Assembly (NCBI GenBank): GCA_001310555.1
Contig: BAXO01000015.1
Location: forward strand, 1 to 64,000
DNA from: Bacillus sp. JCM 19058
GTDB lineage: Bacteria > Bacillota > Bacilli > Bacillales_H > Bacillaceae_D
Length of the DNA stretch: 64,000 bases
Reading direction: 5' to 3'
The position numbers and the translations under genes are program-made. Positions 53,445 through 63,626 of this stretch are shown here, one piece after another. The notes below the pieces were generated by a model. The model ran no database searches and was not told where the DNA came from. It saw nothing but the letters and a program-made list of their open reading frames with translations. The number at the start of each line of letters is the position of its first letter. Position 1 is the stretch's first letter.

Positions 53445-54335
53445 TTAAATTGCTGAAACGAGTTCACTGAGCTTAGCTTTTATCGAATCTAACGAAAATA
53501 ATGGGGCGGTTTGAAACCCGTAGGACAATAAATCGCGCGTTTCTATAAAGCGATCATCCGAGTGCTCAGTTCCCATAACTACTGTTATTAACCGGGTATT
53601 CTTTATTTGGGCTGTTCCGGCAAAACAGTAGCCTGCTTCATTTGTAAACCCTGTTTTCAATCCATCGAGACCGGAAAATGACAGGTAATCGTAGATGAGC
53701 ATTTGGTTTGTATTCATAATTGTCTCTTCATTGAAGGCAAGCGTATATTCGGGTAAGCTAGACGTCTCCAAGACTTCGGGAAAATCGCGTATGAGAATTC
53801 GAGCGAGCTTTGCTACTTCGGTAGCAGTCATTTGATTGACACCATCTGGTTCAGTTAAGCCGGTAGCATTGACAAAATTCGCCTGCGATAAGCCTAGCTC
53901 TACGGCTTTTTGATTCATTCTATTTGAAAATTGCTCTTCGCTGCCGGCGATATGTTCAGCGAGAGCGGCCGTTGCATTGTTGGCGGAAGCGATACTCATG
54001 GCTTGATACAAATCGCGTATCGTCGAGACATCTCCGGCCTGCAATTCTATGGAAGCACCACCTATGTCCGCTGAATGCTGACTAATCGATACTTCGCTTT
54101 CCCAATTGATTGCGCCTTCTGCGATGCTTTCATGGACTAGATATTCAGTCATCATTTTAGACATGCTGGCTACTGCAAAGGGAGTATTAGCATTTTTCTC
54201 AAACAAAATTTCACCTGTGTCTGCGTTGACCAATATTGCAGCATTGGCGTTAAGAACGGGTTTCTGATTGCTTGAGAAAATGAATAGCGCAAAAATAACT
54301 AGAACGAGTCCGAGACTCACTTTCACAATTTTCAT
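53445..54335 (-). CDS. D-alanyl-D-alanine carboxypeptidase (serine type)
   Basis: 296 residues, intact. ATG at 54335 behind AGGAGCTGAG (the frame is open further upstream, but that extension lacks a signal). The signal anchor IVKVSLGLVLVIFALFIF is followed by the peptidase S11 fold: SxxK in ASMSKMMTEY, SxN in SIASANNATAALAEHI, and KTG in LDGLKTGFTNEAGYCF. It trims pentapeptide stems of peptidoglycan outside the membrane. It lacks the C-terminal PBP5 domain and membrane-binding helix of DacA, like B. subtilis DacF-type short forms. Nothing in the context points to a spore role. Confidence 0.9.
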   Translation of the reverse strand: MKIVKVSLGLVLVIFALFIFSSNQKPVLNANAAILVNADTGEILFEKNANTPFAVASMSKMMTEYLVHESIAEGAINWESEVSISQHSADIGGASIELQAGDVSTIRDLYQAMSIASANNATAALAEHIAGSEEQFSNRMNQKAVELGLSQANFVNATGLTEPDGVNQMTATEVAKLARILIRDFPEVLETSSLPEYTLAFNEETIMNTNQMLIYDYLSFSGLDGLKTGFTNEAGYCFAGTAQIKNTRLITVVMGTEHSDDRFIETRDLLSYGFQTAPLFSLDSIKAKLSELVSAI

Positions 54336-54462
54336 ATTCTCAGCTCCTATACGACTCAAAGGTTCGCTTTTAAAGAATAGCATGGTTATTGACAGGCTCA
54401 TATTGGAACAGCTTACAATTACCTTACAGTTTTGTTATCTAATTAGGGTGGGGGAAGAGTGC

Positions 54463-55099
54463 ATGACTTCAGAGCAATTAGCTATTTTTGATGAAACATT
54501 TAAACGGATCGGTTCAGCCTCACGCGATGACGTTCATCGTCAAGGGCTTTGGCATGAAACGTTTCATTGCTGGATTATCGGATATGATGACAGCGGTGCT
54601 TACGTGGATTTGCAGCTGCGTAGCCCTGACAAGCTGATTTTCCAAACTGCTATGACATTACAGCGGCCGGCACATCCTTGCCCATGAGACAAAGGAGGAT
54701 GGCCTGCGCGAGCTTGAGGAGGAGCTCGGTATAACGGCAGACATCGAGATGCTTTACCCGGTCGGAGTCGTACCTTGTCAATTAACTAAAGGTGAAAACT
54801 TCATCGACAATGAGTTTTGTCACGTGTTTGTTTATGAAGCGTCTTTTCCGTTGGAGGCTTATCAAGTGCAGGAGGATGAGGTTTGCGGAATGTTTCGTGT
54901 CCGGTGGGAGGAGTTTCGCCGCCTGCTGGAGGGGCAGAGTGACACGATGGCAGCAAAGGGAATTGTCGTAGGAGAGAGGCGCGTATGCTCGAGAGTGATC
55001 GGTAGAGAGGAGCTCGTGCCGCATAGCCGAGTGTATGTAAAAAAAATTAAAGAAGCCTTCGAGCAGCTCATAAGCAAAAAAACTGCAAGAATAATGTAA
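54463..55099 (+). CDS. NUDIX hydrolase, frameshifted
   Basis: About 212 residues; ATG at 54463 behind GGGTGGGGGAAGAG. N-terminus DETFKRIGSASRDDVHRQGLWHETFHCW is typical of the YfcD/IPP isomerase-like NUDIX subgroup. A base is missing near 54660-54672, where [27 protein letters not shown] should be read (in two parts); this contains the NUDIX box with the REL-EE core. The C-terminus is a helical extension ending in FEQLISKKTARIM. The substrate is unknown. Confidence 0.82.
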
Positions 55100-55134
55100 C
55101 TGTTGGCGAACTGCCATTTTCATTCTTTAAGTTA

Positions 55135-55188
55135 AGCTTTATCTTAAAAAGGGACATGGGGTGGGAGCTCCTTTTTAAGATGGTTCAG
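55135..55188. terminator. Bidirectional hairpin between convergent genes
   Basis: ATCTTAAAAAGG at 55141-55152 pairs perfectly with CCTTTTTAAGAT at 55170-55181, with outer AAGCT/AGCTT pairs possible. It lies between the NUDIX gene (+) and the phosphatase gene (-). Confidence 0.7.
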
Positions 55189-55203
55189 CTTACGTAAAGC
55201 CAT

Positions 55204-55744
55204 TCACTTCCATATCCTCTTCACATTTGCTGATTCGGCACTAAGCTGTAATAGAAAAACGTCTGGATTACTAAGGGCTTTCCATTCTGCAAATCCGAAC
55301 TCGCGGTTGTAGGAGTGCAGCAATAAGGCGAGTAAATTACCGTGAGTCACGATCGCAATGCTTTTTTCGCGAATTGATACCACTTCCTCAATAACAGCTG
55401 TTGCCCGTTTCATCGCCGTTCTGCCAGATTCACCACCTGGGAAGGCTAATTCTAGATCCAGAAACGATTCCTCCAGCTTTTTTTTGCCAATCGGGAAGCT
55501 GAGTCGTGCTTAAAATACGTTCTGAAAGACGGGGCTCAGACTCAATCGTCAGCTTTTTGTTTTCTGCCAGAGGCGTTACCGATTGCACGGCTCGCGTAAA
55601 TGGACTGGAAATGATGCGTTCCACCGGAGTGCGAATGAAATAACGGGCTAAATCATTTGCTTGCCGAAGACCTTCTTCTGTTAGCTTTGCTTCCGGGGGC
55701 TGTCCCTCCGCTTGACAGTGCCTAATTAAATAAATGTTTTTCAT
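55204..55744 (-). CDS. Histidine phosphatase family protein, frameshifted
   Basis: About 180 residues of the phosphoglycerate-mutase-like superfamily. Catalytic RHC in IYLIRHCQAEG (phosphohistidine, residues 8-10), ISSPFTRAVQS (second Arg), and the distal pair in AIVTHGNLLALL. One shift in the A6 run near 55475-55485 interrupts LPDW..KKLEESFLDLELAFPGGESG. The gene follows the serine hydrolase gene on the same strand after 16 bp, so both may be transcribed together. Substrate not assigned. Confidence 0.87.
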
Positions 55745-55760
55745 GTTGGCTTCCTTCCTT

Positions 55761-56903
55761 TCACGATTGAGATTCCGGTTGCAAGGGGTAGGCTAGCGAG
55801 CAATTACCCTCCAGCTTTTCATGAATAAAGCTTCTGATCGCGCGGATGCTAGTATTTTCCCGACTCGGATGCACTCGGTTCGTTAAAAGAATAATGACTT
55901 GATTCAAGGCGGGGCATAGCATGATGCTTGTCCCGGTGAAGCCGTAATGTCCAACAATTTTATCAAAATTCGAGCGTTCGTATATCGCCCACCCATACCC
56001 TCTTGCTTCATTTAGGCGGTCGGTCTGGTTCATTATTGACTGCCTAATCAGCTCTCTGCCAAGCACTTGCCTTCCGTGAAACCTTCCTCCTGCCATCACC
56101 GCGGCGCAAAAATTGGCCAGATCTGAAATAGTCGAAAAGAGGCCGGCATGCCCGGCAACTCCGTTTAGGATGGCCGCATTTTCATCGTGCACGCTTCCTC
56201 TTTGACACGTTTGTTCCGTTTCCCGGTATTCGGTTGCGGCAATCCTGTCAATCAGGTGAGGAGCAGGTTGAAACATCGTATCCTTCATTTTTAGCAAGCT
56301 CCAAATGTTGTGCTGGAGGTATGCTCCTAGCGAGGAGCCGCTCACTCGCTCAACGATTTCCCCGAGAACAACAAACCCACGGTTGCTGTAAAGCACTTGG
56401 GACCCCGGGGCGTATTCGAAAGGCTCGTTGCCGATTCCTTCACGAATCATTGGCTTGGAATGACCGTATTGCTTTAAAAAGGTCCTTGCGGGCAAGCCGC
56501 CACTATGCGTTAACAGCTGTGAGACGGTAACGGCCCCGAGTGGACATCTCTCGTACTCATGAAGGTAAGAGCGAATAGGGGCATCCAGTTGAATTCGGCT
56601 TTTATGAATGAGGTCAATTATCGCCGGCCAAGTGGCGACAACTTTAGTTAGTGAGGCAATATCGTAGATCGTGTCAATGCGATTCTTAATTTTATCGGGA
56701 ACGATTTGCAAGTGGCCAAACGACTGTTTCATGATTACCTGTCCTTTATGAGCAATCAAAATAGCGGCACCAGGAATATCATTCATCGTGGCCTTATGCA
56801 AATAACCCTCGATTTCACTAATGACTTGTCCATTGACTGATTGTTGTGGGCAGGGTGCCGGCTCATTTTCGAAGTATTCCCAGCTGTTTACAGGTTCGTT
56901 CAA
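55761..56903 (-). CDS. Serine hydrolase, beta-lactamase / penicillin-binding-protein-like class C fold
   Basis: About 380 residues, intact. I choose the TTG at 56903, 8 nt after GGGAGGT, instead of the longer frame from 56996. SxxK motif in IASLTKVVATWPAI, Y-x-N in LYSNRGFVVLGEIVE, HSGGL in SQLLTHSGGLPAR, and HYGFTGTS near the C-terminus in place of KTG. The fold resembles EstB/ClbP/YbbE-type serine hydrolases. No signal peptide is visible from this start, so it may be cytosolic. YbbE homologues lie in amino-sugar loci in some Bacilli; here no such genes are adjacent. Confidence 0.85.
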   Translation of the reverse strand: MNEPVNSWEYFENEPAPCPQQSVNGQVISEIEGYLHKATMNDIPGAAILIAHKGQVIMKQSFGHLQIVPDKIKNRIDTIYDIASLTKVVATWPAIIDLIHKSRIQLDAPIRSYLHEYERCPLGAVTVSQLLTHSGGLPARTFLKQYGHSKPMIREGIGNEPFEYAPGSQVLYSNRGFVVLGEIVERVSGSSLGAYLQHNIWSLLKMKDTMFQPAPHLIDRIAATEYRETEQTCQRGSVHDENAAILNGVAGHAGLFSTISDLANFCAAVMAGGRFHGRQVLGRELIRQSIMNQTDRLNEARGYGWAIYERSNFDKIVGHYGFTGTSIMLCPALNQVIILLTNRVHPSRENTSIRAIRSFIHEKLEGNCSLAYPLQPESQS

Positions 56904-57034
56904 GTGGATAAACCTCCCGGACAGATAGTTGCTGTTTTTTCTATAATGCCATCGGACATGACCGATGTAAATGAAAATCAAAAAAAATTGTTGCAAGGTT
57001 CAAGGTACAATGATAAATTATAAATGACGATAAA

Positions 57035-57046
57035 GTAAGCGTTTAC
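57035..57046. promoter_or_regulatory. LacI-type operator before lacI-family gene
   Basis: GTAAGCGTTTAC, one step from the perfect palindrome GTAAACGTTTAC found at 58194. It lies 16 bp before the regulator start and so would give autorepression. Confidence 0.6.
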
Positions 57047-57061
57047 GTAAAGGTGATGACA

Positions 57062-58076
57062 ATGAAGCCGCCTACAATTAAAGATGTTGCGATCCAGGCT
57101 AATGTATCGATTGCAACCGTTAGTAGAATTTTGAATAAGCAGCCTGGATATTCCGAGGCGACAAAAGCAAAGGTAATGAAAGTCATTAGAGACATCGGTT
57201 TTCATCCGAACGGGATCGCACGAGGGTTAATAAATAATCGCACGAATACAATCGGTGTGTTGCTCCCGGAGCTCGGCAGTTCCTTCTCGTCAAAAGTGTT
57301 GGATGGAATAGAGGAATGCGCTCATGAGAATCATTTCAGTACGATAGTTTGTAACACGGGACCGAGCGGAAAACGTACGCTCGAATATATGAACGTTCTT
57401 AGGGAAAAGAAAGTAGATGGCTTAGTCTTTGCTAGTGCGATGCTGCAAACAGAATCGTATCAAGAGGCACTCTCTTTGGAAATACCGATGATTCTATTGT
57501 CGTCTATGTCCTATCGTCATGCCATTCCATACGTCAAGGTTGATGATAAGCAGGCTGCATACCACGCGACGAGCTATCTTATTGAAAACGGACATACAAA
57601 AATTGCCATGATCAGCGGTCCGAAGTCGGATGAGCTCGCCGGCTTGCCAAGATACAAAGGCTTTAAAAAAAGCGCTCCTCGATCATGGACTCACTGTCGA
57701 TGAAAAGTTAATCGTTTACGGTAATTTCGATTTTCATTCCGGAAAAGCTTGTATGAATGAGCTGTTAGCTTATGAAGGCGAGTTTACAGCGATTTTTGCT
57801 GCTAGTGATGATATGGCTATAGGGGCGCTGTCCGAAGGGTATGAACGCAATTTACACGTTCCAGACGATTTTTCTATTATCGGATATGACAATACCCAAA
57901 TTGCAGAAATGGCGATTCCGCCTCTGACAACGGTCGGGCAGCCGCTCACAGAGATGGGAAGGGTCGCGATTCTTAAATTGATCGAAATGATAAACAGTAA
58001 AAAAAACGTCGCAAGCTCCGTAATGGCTCACGAAATTATTGAAAGGAAAACCGTGAAAAACCTCACCAGCCAATAA
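57062..58076 (+). CDS. LacI family transcriptional regulator, frameshifted
   Basis: About 338 residues. ATG at 57062 behind AAAGGTG. HTH and hinge: TIKDVAIQANVSIATVSRILN, then YSEATKAKVMKVIRDIGFHPNGIARGL in parts (hinge helix with the LA-like pair as IARGL). Sensor domain: TIGVLLPELGSSFSSKVLDG, IPMILLSSM, VDDKQAAYHATSYLIENGH, TAIFAASDDMAIGAL, FSIIGYDNTQIAEM, TTVGQPLTEMG. One shift lies in the A6 run near 57664-57670 (GFKK to ALLDHGLTVDEK). It is the likely repressor of the binding protein downstream, with which it shares the GTAAACGTTTAC-type operator. Confidence 0.9.
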
Positions 58077-58405
58077 TTTAACGGGTTGTGACTTTTAGGA
58101 GAAACGTATGCCTGGCTTGTCAACCTAATTGGCAGAAGCCCGATTACCACGATGGTTTAGCTTGCTGAAAACGAACTTCGCTAGGACTTTTTCGTAAACG
58201 TTTACTCAAATAATGGACAATTACTGAGTTGATTAACAGATTAAATATTGAAAAATATAGAGAAACCGTTTACCTTTTGAGCAGAATTAGCATAACCATA
58301 ACAGGTAGAGTGTAAGAACGGTGTGAGGGCGGCAAAATAAGGTACGAGTCGCTTTATGAGATAGATAGAGGGAAGCACACGATAATTACAAAGGGGGAAG
58401 GGTAA
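58077..58405. other. Intergenic region between lacI-family gene and binding protein
   Basis: 330 bases. The only clear element is the operator at 58194. A run of short A/T-rich hexamers around 58222-58262 could be the promoter. AAAGGGGGAAGGG precedes the ATG at 58406. Confidence 0.4.
58194..58205. promoter_or_regulatory. Perfect LacI-family operator
   Basis: GTAAACGTTTAC is a perfect 12-bp palindrome with the central CG of LacI/GalR-family sites. It lies about 210 bp upstream of the binding-protein gene. Confidence 0.65.
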
Positions 58406-59707
58406 ATGAGAGTTCGATTTTTTCAAACGGGTTATGTGTTGGTTTTTCTGTTAATTACAGCCGCTTGCGGTGCGGAGCCTAGCAACGAGAAGGCCGAGAG
58501 CGAGGAGGGGCTTGATGAGCAGGAGCCGGTTACAGTAACAATTGCGACGACTTATGACAGCGAGTGGTTAGAGGAAATGAAGCCTCAGATCGAGGAGGAA
58601 TTACCGCATATTACAATTGAATTTATGGAAATGCCGTTTGTCGATCAGGATGAATTTACCGATGCCGTTTTTACCGGACATATTCCCGATATTATTCCGG
58701 CACAGGAGCAGCGTCGTGACTTTATGCTGATGAGAGATTTTGAGCTCGAATATGACTTTGAATATATTATTAAAGAGAAGGACTTCGACTTATCGGTTTA
58801 TGATGAGGAAATTATAGAAAGCTTCCGAAACGCAACTCCGACCGGTGGGATTGTTGCACTTCCACACCAATCGAATTACTTTGCTTTACATTATAATAAA
58901 GACATTTTTGATCGCTTTGGAGTCGATTATCCCAATGAGTCCATGACTTGGTTTGAAGTGCTTGATTTGGCCGCTGAGCTTACGCGAGAGGAGGACGGAG
59001 TTGAGTACTATGGCTTCTCCTTTAATTCTTGGCTAGCCTGGTTTATCTTTACCCAATTCGAACAAAACTTTATCGATCCTGACACAAACGAGGTCAATGT
59101 AACCCAATCTGAAGCGATAGACCAGATATTTAGAATGCTCGAACGCTATGCGTCCATACCTGGGAATGTTCCGAATGGGGAATGGGGTGGTACGTTCGAA
59201 GATGGAAACGTGGCGATGGATGCTGGCTGGGCTCGAACGTGGGCAGTGGAGGAAGGGATCGAAGGAGTAAACTTCGATTTTGCGCCGTTCCCGACGTGGG
59301 AAGAAAATAAAGGTATCGGCGTAGAACCGAATGCAACAGCCTGGATGATTACTAGTACGAGTGAGCATAAGGAAGCCGCTTTTGATGTTCTCGCTTATAT
59401 AACATCGCCTGAAGCACGCCTGCCGGAAATACGAAAAGGTCGTGTACCTGCTTTTGCCGATCCGGAAATAAGGGATCAATTCCTGGCCGATGTGGAAGGT
59501 GCAGAAAATTATCATTTAGAGGCGCTGTATGCTTTAACGCCATCAGCCGGACCTCCTGAAATTAGCCGTTTTGAGAATAATGCCCCTTTGCGTGAAATGA
59601 TGGAGAAGTATGTCCTTGAACATCAGGGAGAAGATCCGACTTCCTTTTTGCGAGAGGTTGAGACGGTAATTGAAAATTACGTAATCGAACAAGAAAAGCT
59701 GCAATAA
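58406..59707 (+). CDS. Extracellular solute-binding lipoprotein (family 1)
   Basis: 433 residues, intact. Signal RFFQTGYVLVFLLITAAC with lipobox TAAC, a Glu-rich linker, then the family 1 fold with LHYNKDIFDRFGVDYP and MTWFEVLDLAAELTREEDG, the signature of the orphan binding-protein group here. TSTSEHKEAAFDVLAYITS and the C-terminal FLREVETVIENY are also shared. The partner ATPase and permeases are not adjacent. Control by the upstream LacI-family protein is likely from the shared operator. The paralogues are at 1.2, 18.4 and 20.0 kb. Confidence 0.92.
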   Translation: MRVRFFQTGYVLVFLLITAACGAEPSNEKAESEEGLDEQEPVTVTIATTYDSEWLEEMKPQIEEELPHITIEFMEMPFVDQDEFTDAVFTGHIPDIIPAQEQRRDFMLMRDFELEYDFEYIIKEKDFDLSVYDEEIIESFRNATPTGGIVALPHQSNYFALHYNKDIFDRFGVDYPNESMTWFEVLDLAAELTREEDGVEYYGFSFNSWLAWFIFTQFEQNFIDPDTNEVNVTQSEAIDQIFRMLERYASIPGNVPNGEWGGTFEDGNVAMDAGWARTWAVEEGIEGVNFDFAPFPTWEENKGIGVEPNATAWMITSTSEHKEAAFDVLAYITSPEARLPEIRKGRVPAFADPEIRDQFLADVEGAENYHLEALYALTPSAGPPEISRFENNAPLREMMEKYVLEHQGEDPTSFLREVETVIENYVIEQEKLQ

Positions 59708-59769
59708 TTAATGGTGAAGGGCCGACGCTAGAATCAAATTCATTGTTACCAAAAAAAAGCTGAAAAGAT

Positions 59770-59799
59770 GAAGTCAGATCGCATTAGCGATCTGACTTC
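59770..59799. terminator. Perfect hairpin after binding-protein gene
   Basis: GAAGTCAGATCGC, loop ATTA, GCGATCTGACTTC: 13 perfect base pairs. No long T run follows; it may serve the binding-protein gene (+) and cobN (-). Confidence 0.75.
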
Positions 59800-59875
59800 A
59801 CTCGTTGATAAAGCGTAGAAAGAGCTCATGACGAGAACCTGATGATTCCTCAATACCTATACGACGAAACGGTCG

Positions 59876-62800
59876 CTATGACTCGATGTCGCTTTCTAGC
59901 TCTAAATACTTTTGCTTAAGCTGCCTCAGCTGTTCGTCGGTCGCCTGCCAATATTGGCGCTTGTCGCTCTCGAGTAATGTTTCGATCATCTCGTGATAGG
60001 CATAGCGATTATTCGCTTCCATCTGTTTACTACGTTCCTCGTCCGCAATGTACGTTTCGTGCAAGGCAGAGAAAACCCAAGGTGCGACTTTATTCGTCGT
60101 CGCTGCAATTCCGAGCACATTCTCAAAACGCTGGGCAATTTTTTGGGCCCCGTGATAGGAATGTTCGAGTAAAGCGTCGATCCATTTCGGGTTGAGCAGT
60201 CGGGTTCGAACCCCTCGCTCGATGGATTGTTCGGCATCTTCCGTCTGGATAACTTCGCTTGTCGTATCGGTAATGTAACTTCCGGTCGTTCCCCTTTAAT
60301 CGTTTCAATTGCCTTGGACAGCCCGCCAAAAAAAGCCGTAGTAATCATCAATATCAATCATTTCATACTCGTGATTGCTCCTGAGCTGGGAGACGATGTC
60401 GATGGCTTCAAGGTGAGACTGAAACAGCTTCTCCATCTTCTGACCGTGGTGCTTATTGCTGTACATATGCTGGACTGATTGATTGTACATAGCTCCAAGC
60501 TGTTCTTCATCTGACCAGTTTTTGGTTTCAATCATTTTGGAGATGCCCGTGCCGTACTCTCCTTCGGCTGGACCAAAAATCCTTGCACAGGCGAGGTCAA
60601 AGGCTTCGTCGTGTGGATAGCCATCCTTCAGTAGCCTTATGTACAGCTGGTTTGTCTGGCGTTTAAAGAAATTGTTCTCCTCTGGTTCATCCAACTGGGC
60701 GACTCGTTGAAAGAGTTCGTGTAACTCCTCTACGACGGTTGGAAACATATCCCGGAAAACGCCGGAAATATTCACGACAACGTTCAGACGCGGACGGCTC
60801 AACTCTGCAAGGGGAATGATCTCATAAATCGTTTGAAAACGGTTTTTTTGTGAGCCAAGCCTGACACCTAAGTAATGCAAAATTTGACCGATCGTCTCCC
60901 CCTGTGTCCGGGCCGTCTCGATTCCCCATAGAATGATAGCCGTTGTCTCAGGGTATTTTCGTTTATCGGAGTAGTAAAGAGATATCGTCCGGCGGGCAAT
61001 CTCTTCGCCTCGTTTGATTGCTGATTCACTTGGGACATCGCGCGGGTCGAGCTGGTACATGTTTCGGCCCGTCGGCAATATTTCAGGATAGCGCATGACA
61101 TCGCCTGCTAATTTTACCGGGATGTATGTTCCGTTTAACCCATGCAACAAAGCCTCGAGCTCATTATTTGACAAGGCTGCTTCATAGGCACGTTTTCCGA
61201 AGTTTAATGTTTTTTTTAGCTCGGCTGCAACCGAATATTCGGCCTCCGGTATTTCTCCACTTTGGAGGAATGCTTTGACAGCTCGCTCCGCCATTTCATC
61301 AAGGTGAGCAAGCCGCTCGGTATCATTTTCGGTTAGTAATCGGTCATAGTCCAGTTCCTTGTCACGGGCAAGCAATCGACGTAATGAAGGTACGTCCGCC
61401 CGGTCGTGCCGCAGGACAAAGGACATGTACTTTGTCGCGTCATCACACGAAAACCCTTGACCGAGCACGTGCAATCCTTGCGGAATAAGCGAGCGCTGCA
61501 TGCGATACAATTCTTGTTCTATTCCTTCGAGACGTAAAGGCTTAAACTCTAATTGCCGCGCTAGCTCCTTTATTTGCTCCCAGATTGTCGCGCAACGTTC
61601 TGAGTCCATTTGCTTCGCATCACGGTATTCGTGAATTAACCTCTCTAAAGCTGCATATTCTCCGTACAATTCGCCTTCGACAAACGGAGGGGCGTGATAG
61701 CTAAGCAAAGTAGCGTGTGAGCGCCTTTTGGCGATCATTCCTTCCGAAGAATTGCCGACGTAGTAATAATAAAAGTGGGGCAGGTCGCTGACAAATTGGT
61801 CGGGAAAGCAATTCTTTGACATTCCGTTCTCTTTCCCAGGTAAAAACTCGAGTGTTCCGTGTGTTCCGATATGAATAATTGCATCGGCGGAAAACTCTTC
61901 ACGCAGCCACTGATAAAAAGCTGCGTATTGATGGGGAGGGGGCAGCTGTCCATCGTGATACACGCTTTCGGGATGCTCATGAATCCCACGCGTCGGCTGC
62001 AAACCTATAAAAAGGTTACCATTTAGCATTCCAGGAATTAAAAAACGTTCCCCTTCAGTCATGACCGTTCCGGGAATGCTTCCCCACTGGGCGATGAGCT
62101 CTTCACGCCAGCCTTTTGTGGCAAAATTGCGTTCATATGCCGCTTTGTCATATCGCAGCAACGTATCATTGCCGGTTTCATCGGCCCACTTCCCAGAATT
62201 AACAAGCTGCCCGTCCAAAAAAAATGAGCCTGTAATTGATTAGCGGAATACTCGTCCACTTGGTAGCCGGCATTTTTTAGCTCAGTTAGTAAAACCGATA
62301 TGGACGAAAAAGTATCTAAAAACGAACCGCCGAATAGGCCACCTTCTCCAGGAGGTAATTGTACCCGATAATAGCAATTCTTTTTGCGGCGTTCGTTTTT
62401 TCTGGAGAACGAGCCATTTTTTGATCCGTGAGATGAGGTAATCGGCACGTTCCTCGATTAGCTCCAGATCCTTTATTTCGATCTGGTACGTTTCGTCATA
62501 CCCTTTATGCTGCAAGGCAGCGATTGGATACGTTTCAATATTTCCGTCCAGCTCAGGCAGTACGACATTAACGAGAAAATCGGAAGGGGAAAGTCGGTTA
62601 GCTTTCTCCCAGGCGTCTATTTCCATTCGCGAAAGAAAGAACGGGTGAAGAATTGGCGCGCCTAGTTGTTCGAGCAATTCGACAATTTGTGGTGCTGCAT
62701 GTCCGCGCGGACCACCACCTAAACGAAAGCCTAAACAATTAATGATGAGACTCGCTGTTTTGCCCGGATGTGTTAGGAGCTTCCGTAATCGCTCCACGTT

Positions 62801-63572
62801 TACTTGCATCGTACTCGTAAACCCGATCGGAAGGACGTTGGCGATCGGCTTGATTTTACTAATAAGCTCTGCGACAACTCCAGATGTAGAAACACGCGAA
62901 TGATAGGCTAAGTAAAACAAAGCGATGACTGGCTTGCTGGCGTCGAATGCTTCATGCTCCGCATACGTGTCGACACTTTTAAAGAATTGCTTGCTGTCTG
63001 GAGCAATGATGCCTAGGCCATCGTACGCTGCCGGCTCATTTGGCTGGGGAAAGTCAATATTCCCGTATGTACGACCAAGAAAGTAAATGAGCTGCTGCCA
63101 ATTGTAAATTCCTGACGCTTTCCAATATGCATGATCGTCTCGTAACGCTTTAGCTCTTGCTTCTTTTCTGCTACAGCTTCTGCACATAGCTGGGCAAGAA
63201 CTCCATCAGCCAGTGACAGCTTCATCGTCGTGCGATTCACGGCAATTTCCGTGCCGCGCAGCGACCCTAAGCGGATGTATTGCTCCAACTCTGAGCCGTT
63301 TAACATAAGTGAGATCTGCTCCGTTCCCGTGGCATTGCACCGCTTAACCAATTTTTCCACGGTAGTCGCATTAGCTCCATGCGGATCGTATATAAACAAG
63401 TCTGTTACTTCTACCGCACGTTCAAAGCGTTGCCACTGTTTGGCAGACAGCGGCTGGTCGATATGAAACAGCACGACTCCAAACACCTTTGATAGTTAGA
63501 AGCTAATTGCTGATGGACAGCAGCAATGCTTGATAAGGTCGAGTAGGACGTTGTTGCTACAATTATTTGCAT
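59876..63572 (-). CDS. cobN: CobN-type cobaltochelatase / magnesium chelatase H family large subunit, frameshifted
   Basis: About 1232 residues. ATG at 63572 behind GAGGGAGG (MQIIVATTSYSTLSSIAAVHQ). CobN-family features in order: FGVVLFHIDQPLSAKQW, GYNYLFGRTYG-like YFLGRTYGNIDFPQPNEPAAYDGLG in parts, ALFYLAYHSRVSTSGVVAELI, LGFRLGGGPRGHAAPQIVELL, IHIGTHGTLEFLPGKENGMSKNCFPDQF in parts, PTGRNMYQLDPRDVPSESA, ILWGIETARTQGETIGQIL, GEYGTGISKMIE and LLNPKWIDALLEHSYHGAQ. The frame is broken at about seven places (near 63485, 63110, 62440, 62300, 62220, 60340, 60240-60120), many of them in A or T runs. In the aerobic cobalamin route CobN inserts cobalt into hydrogenobyrinic acid diamide; the VWA subunit gene is directly upstream. 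The family also includes Mg-chelatase H and other metal chelatases. Confidence 0.85.
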
Positions 63573-63626
63573 ATAGGTTGCCTCCCTCTGAAAGAGCTAA
63601 ATGCCAGATTTTAACTAAAATACTCC

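Noticed and set aside
59033..59515. 160-codon minus-strand frame
   Set aside because: Antisense to the intact binding-protein gene at 58406.
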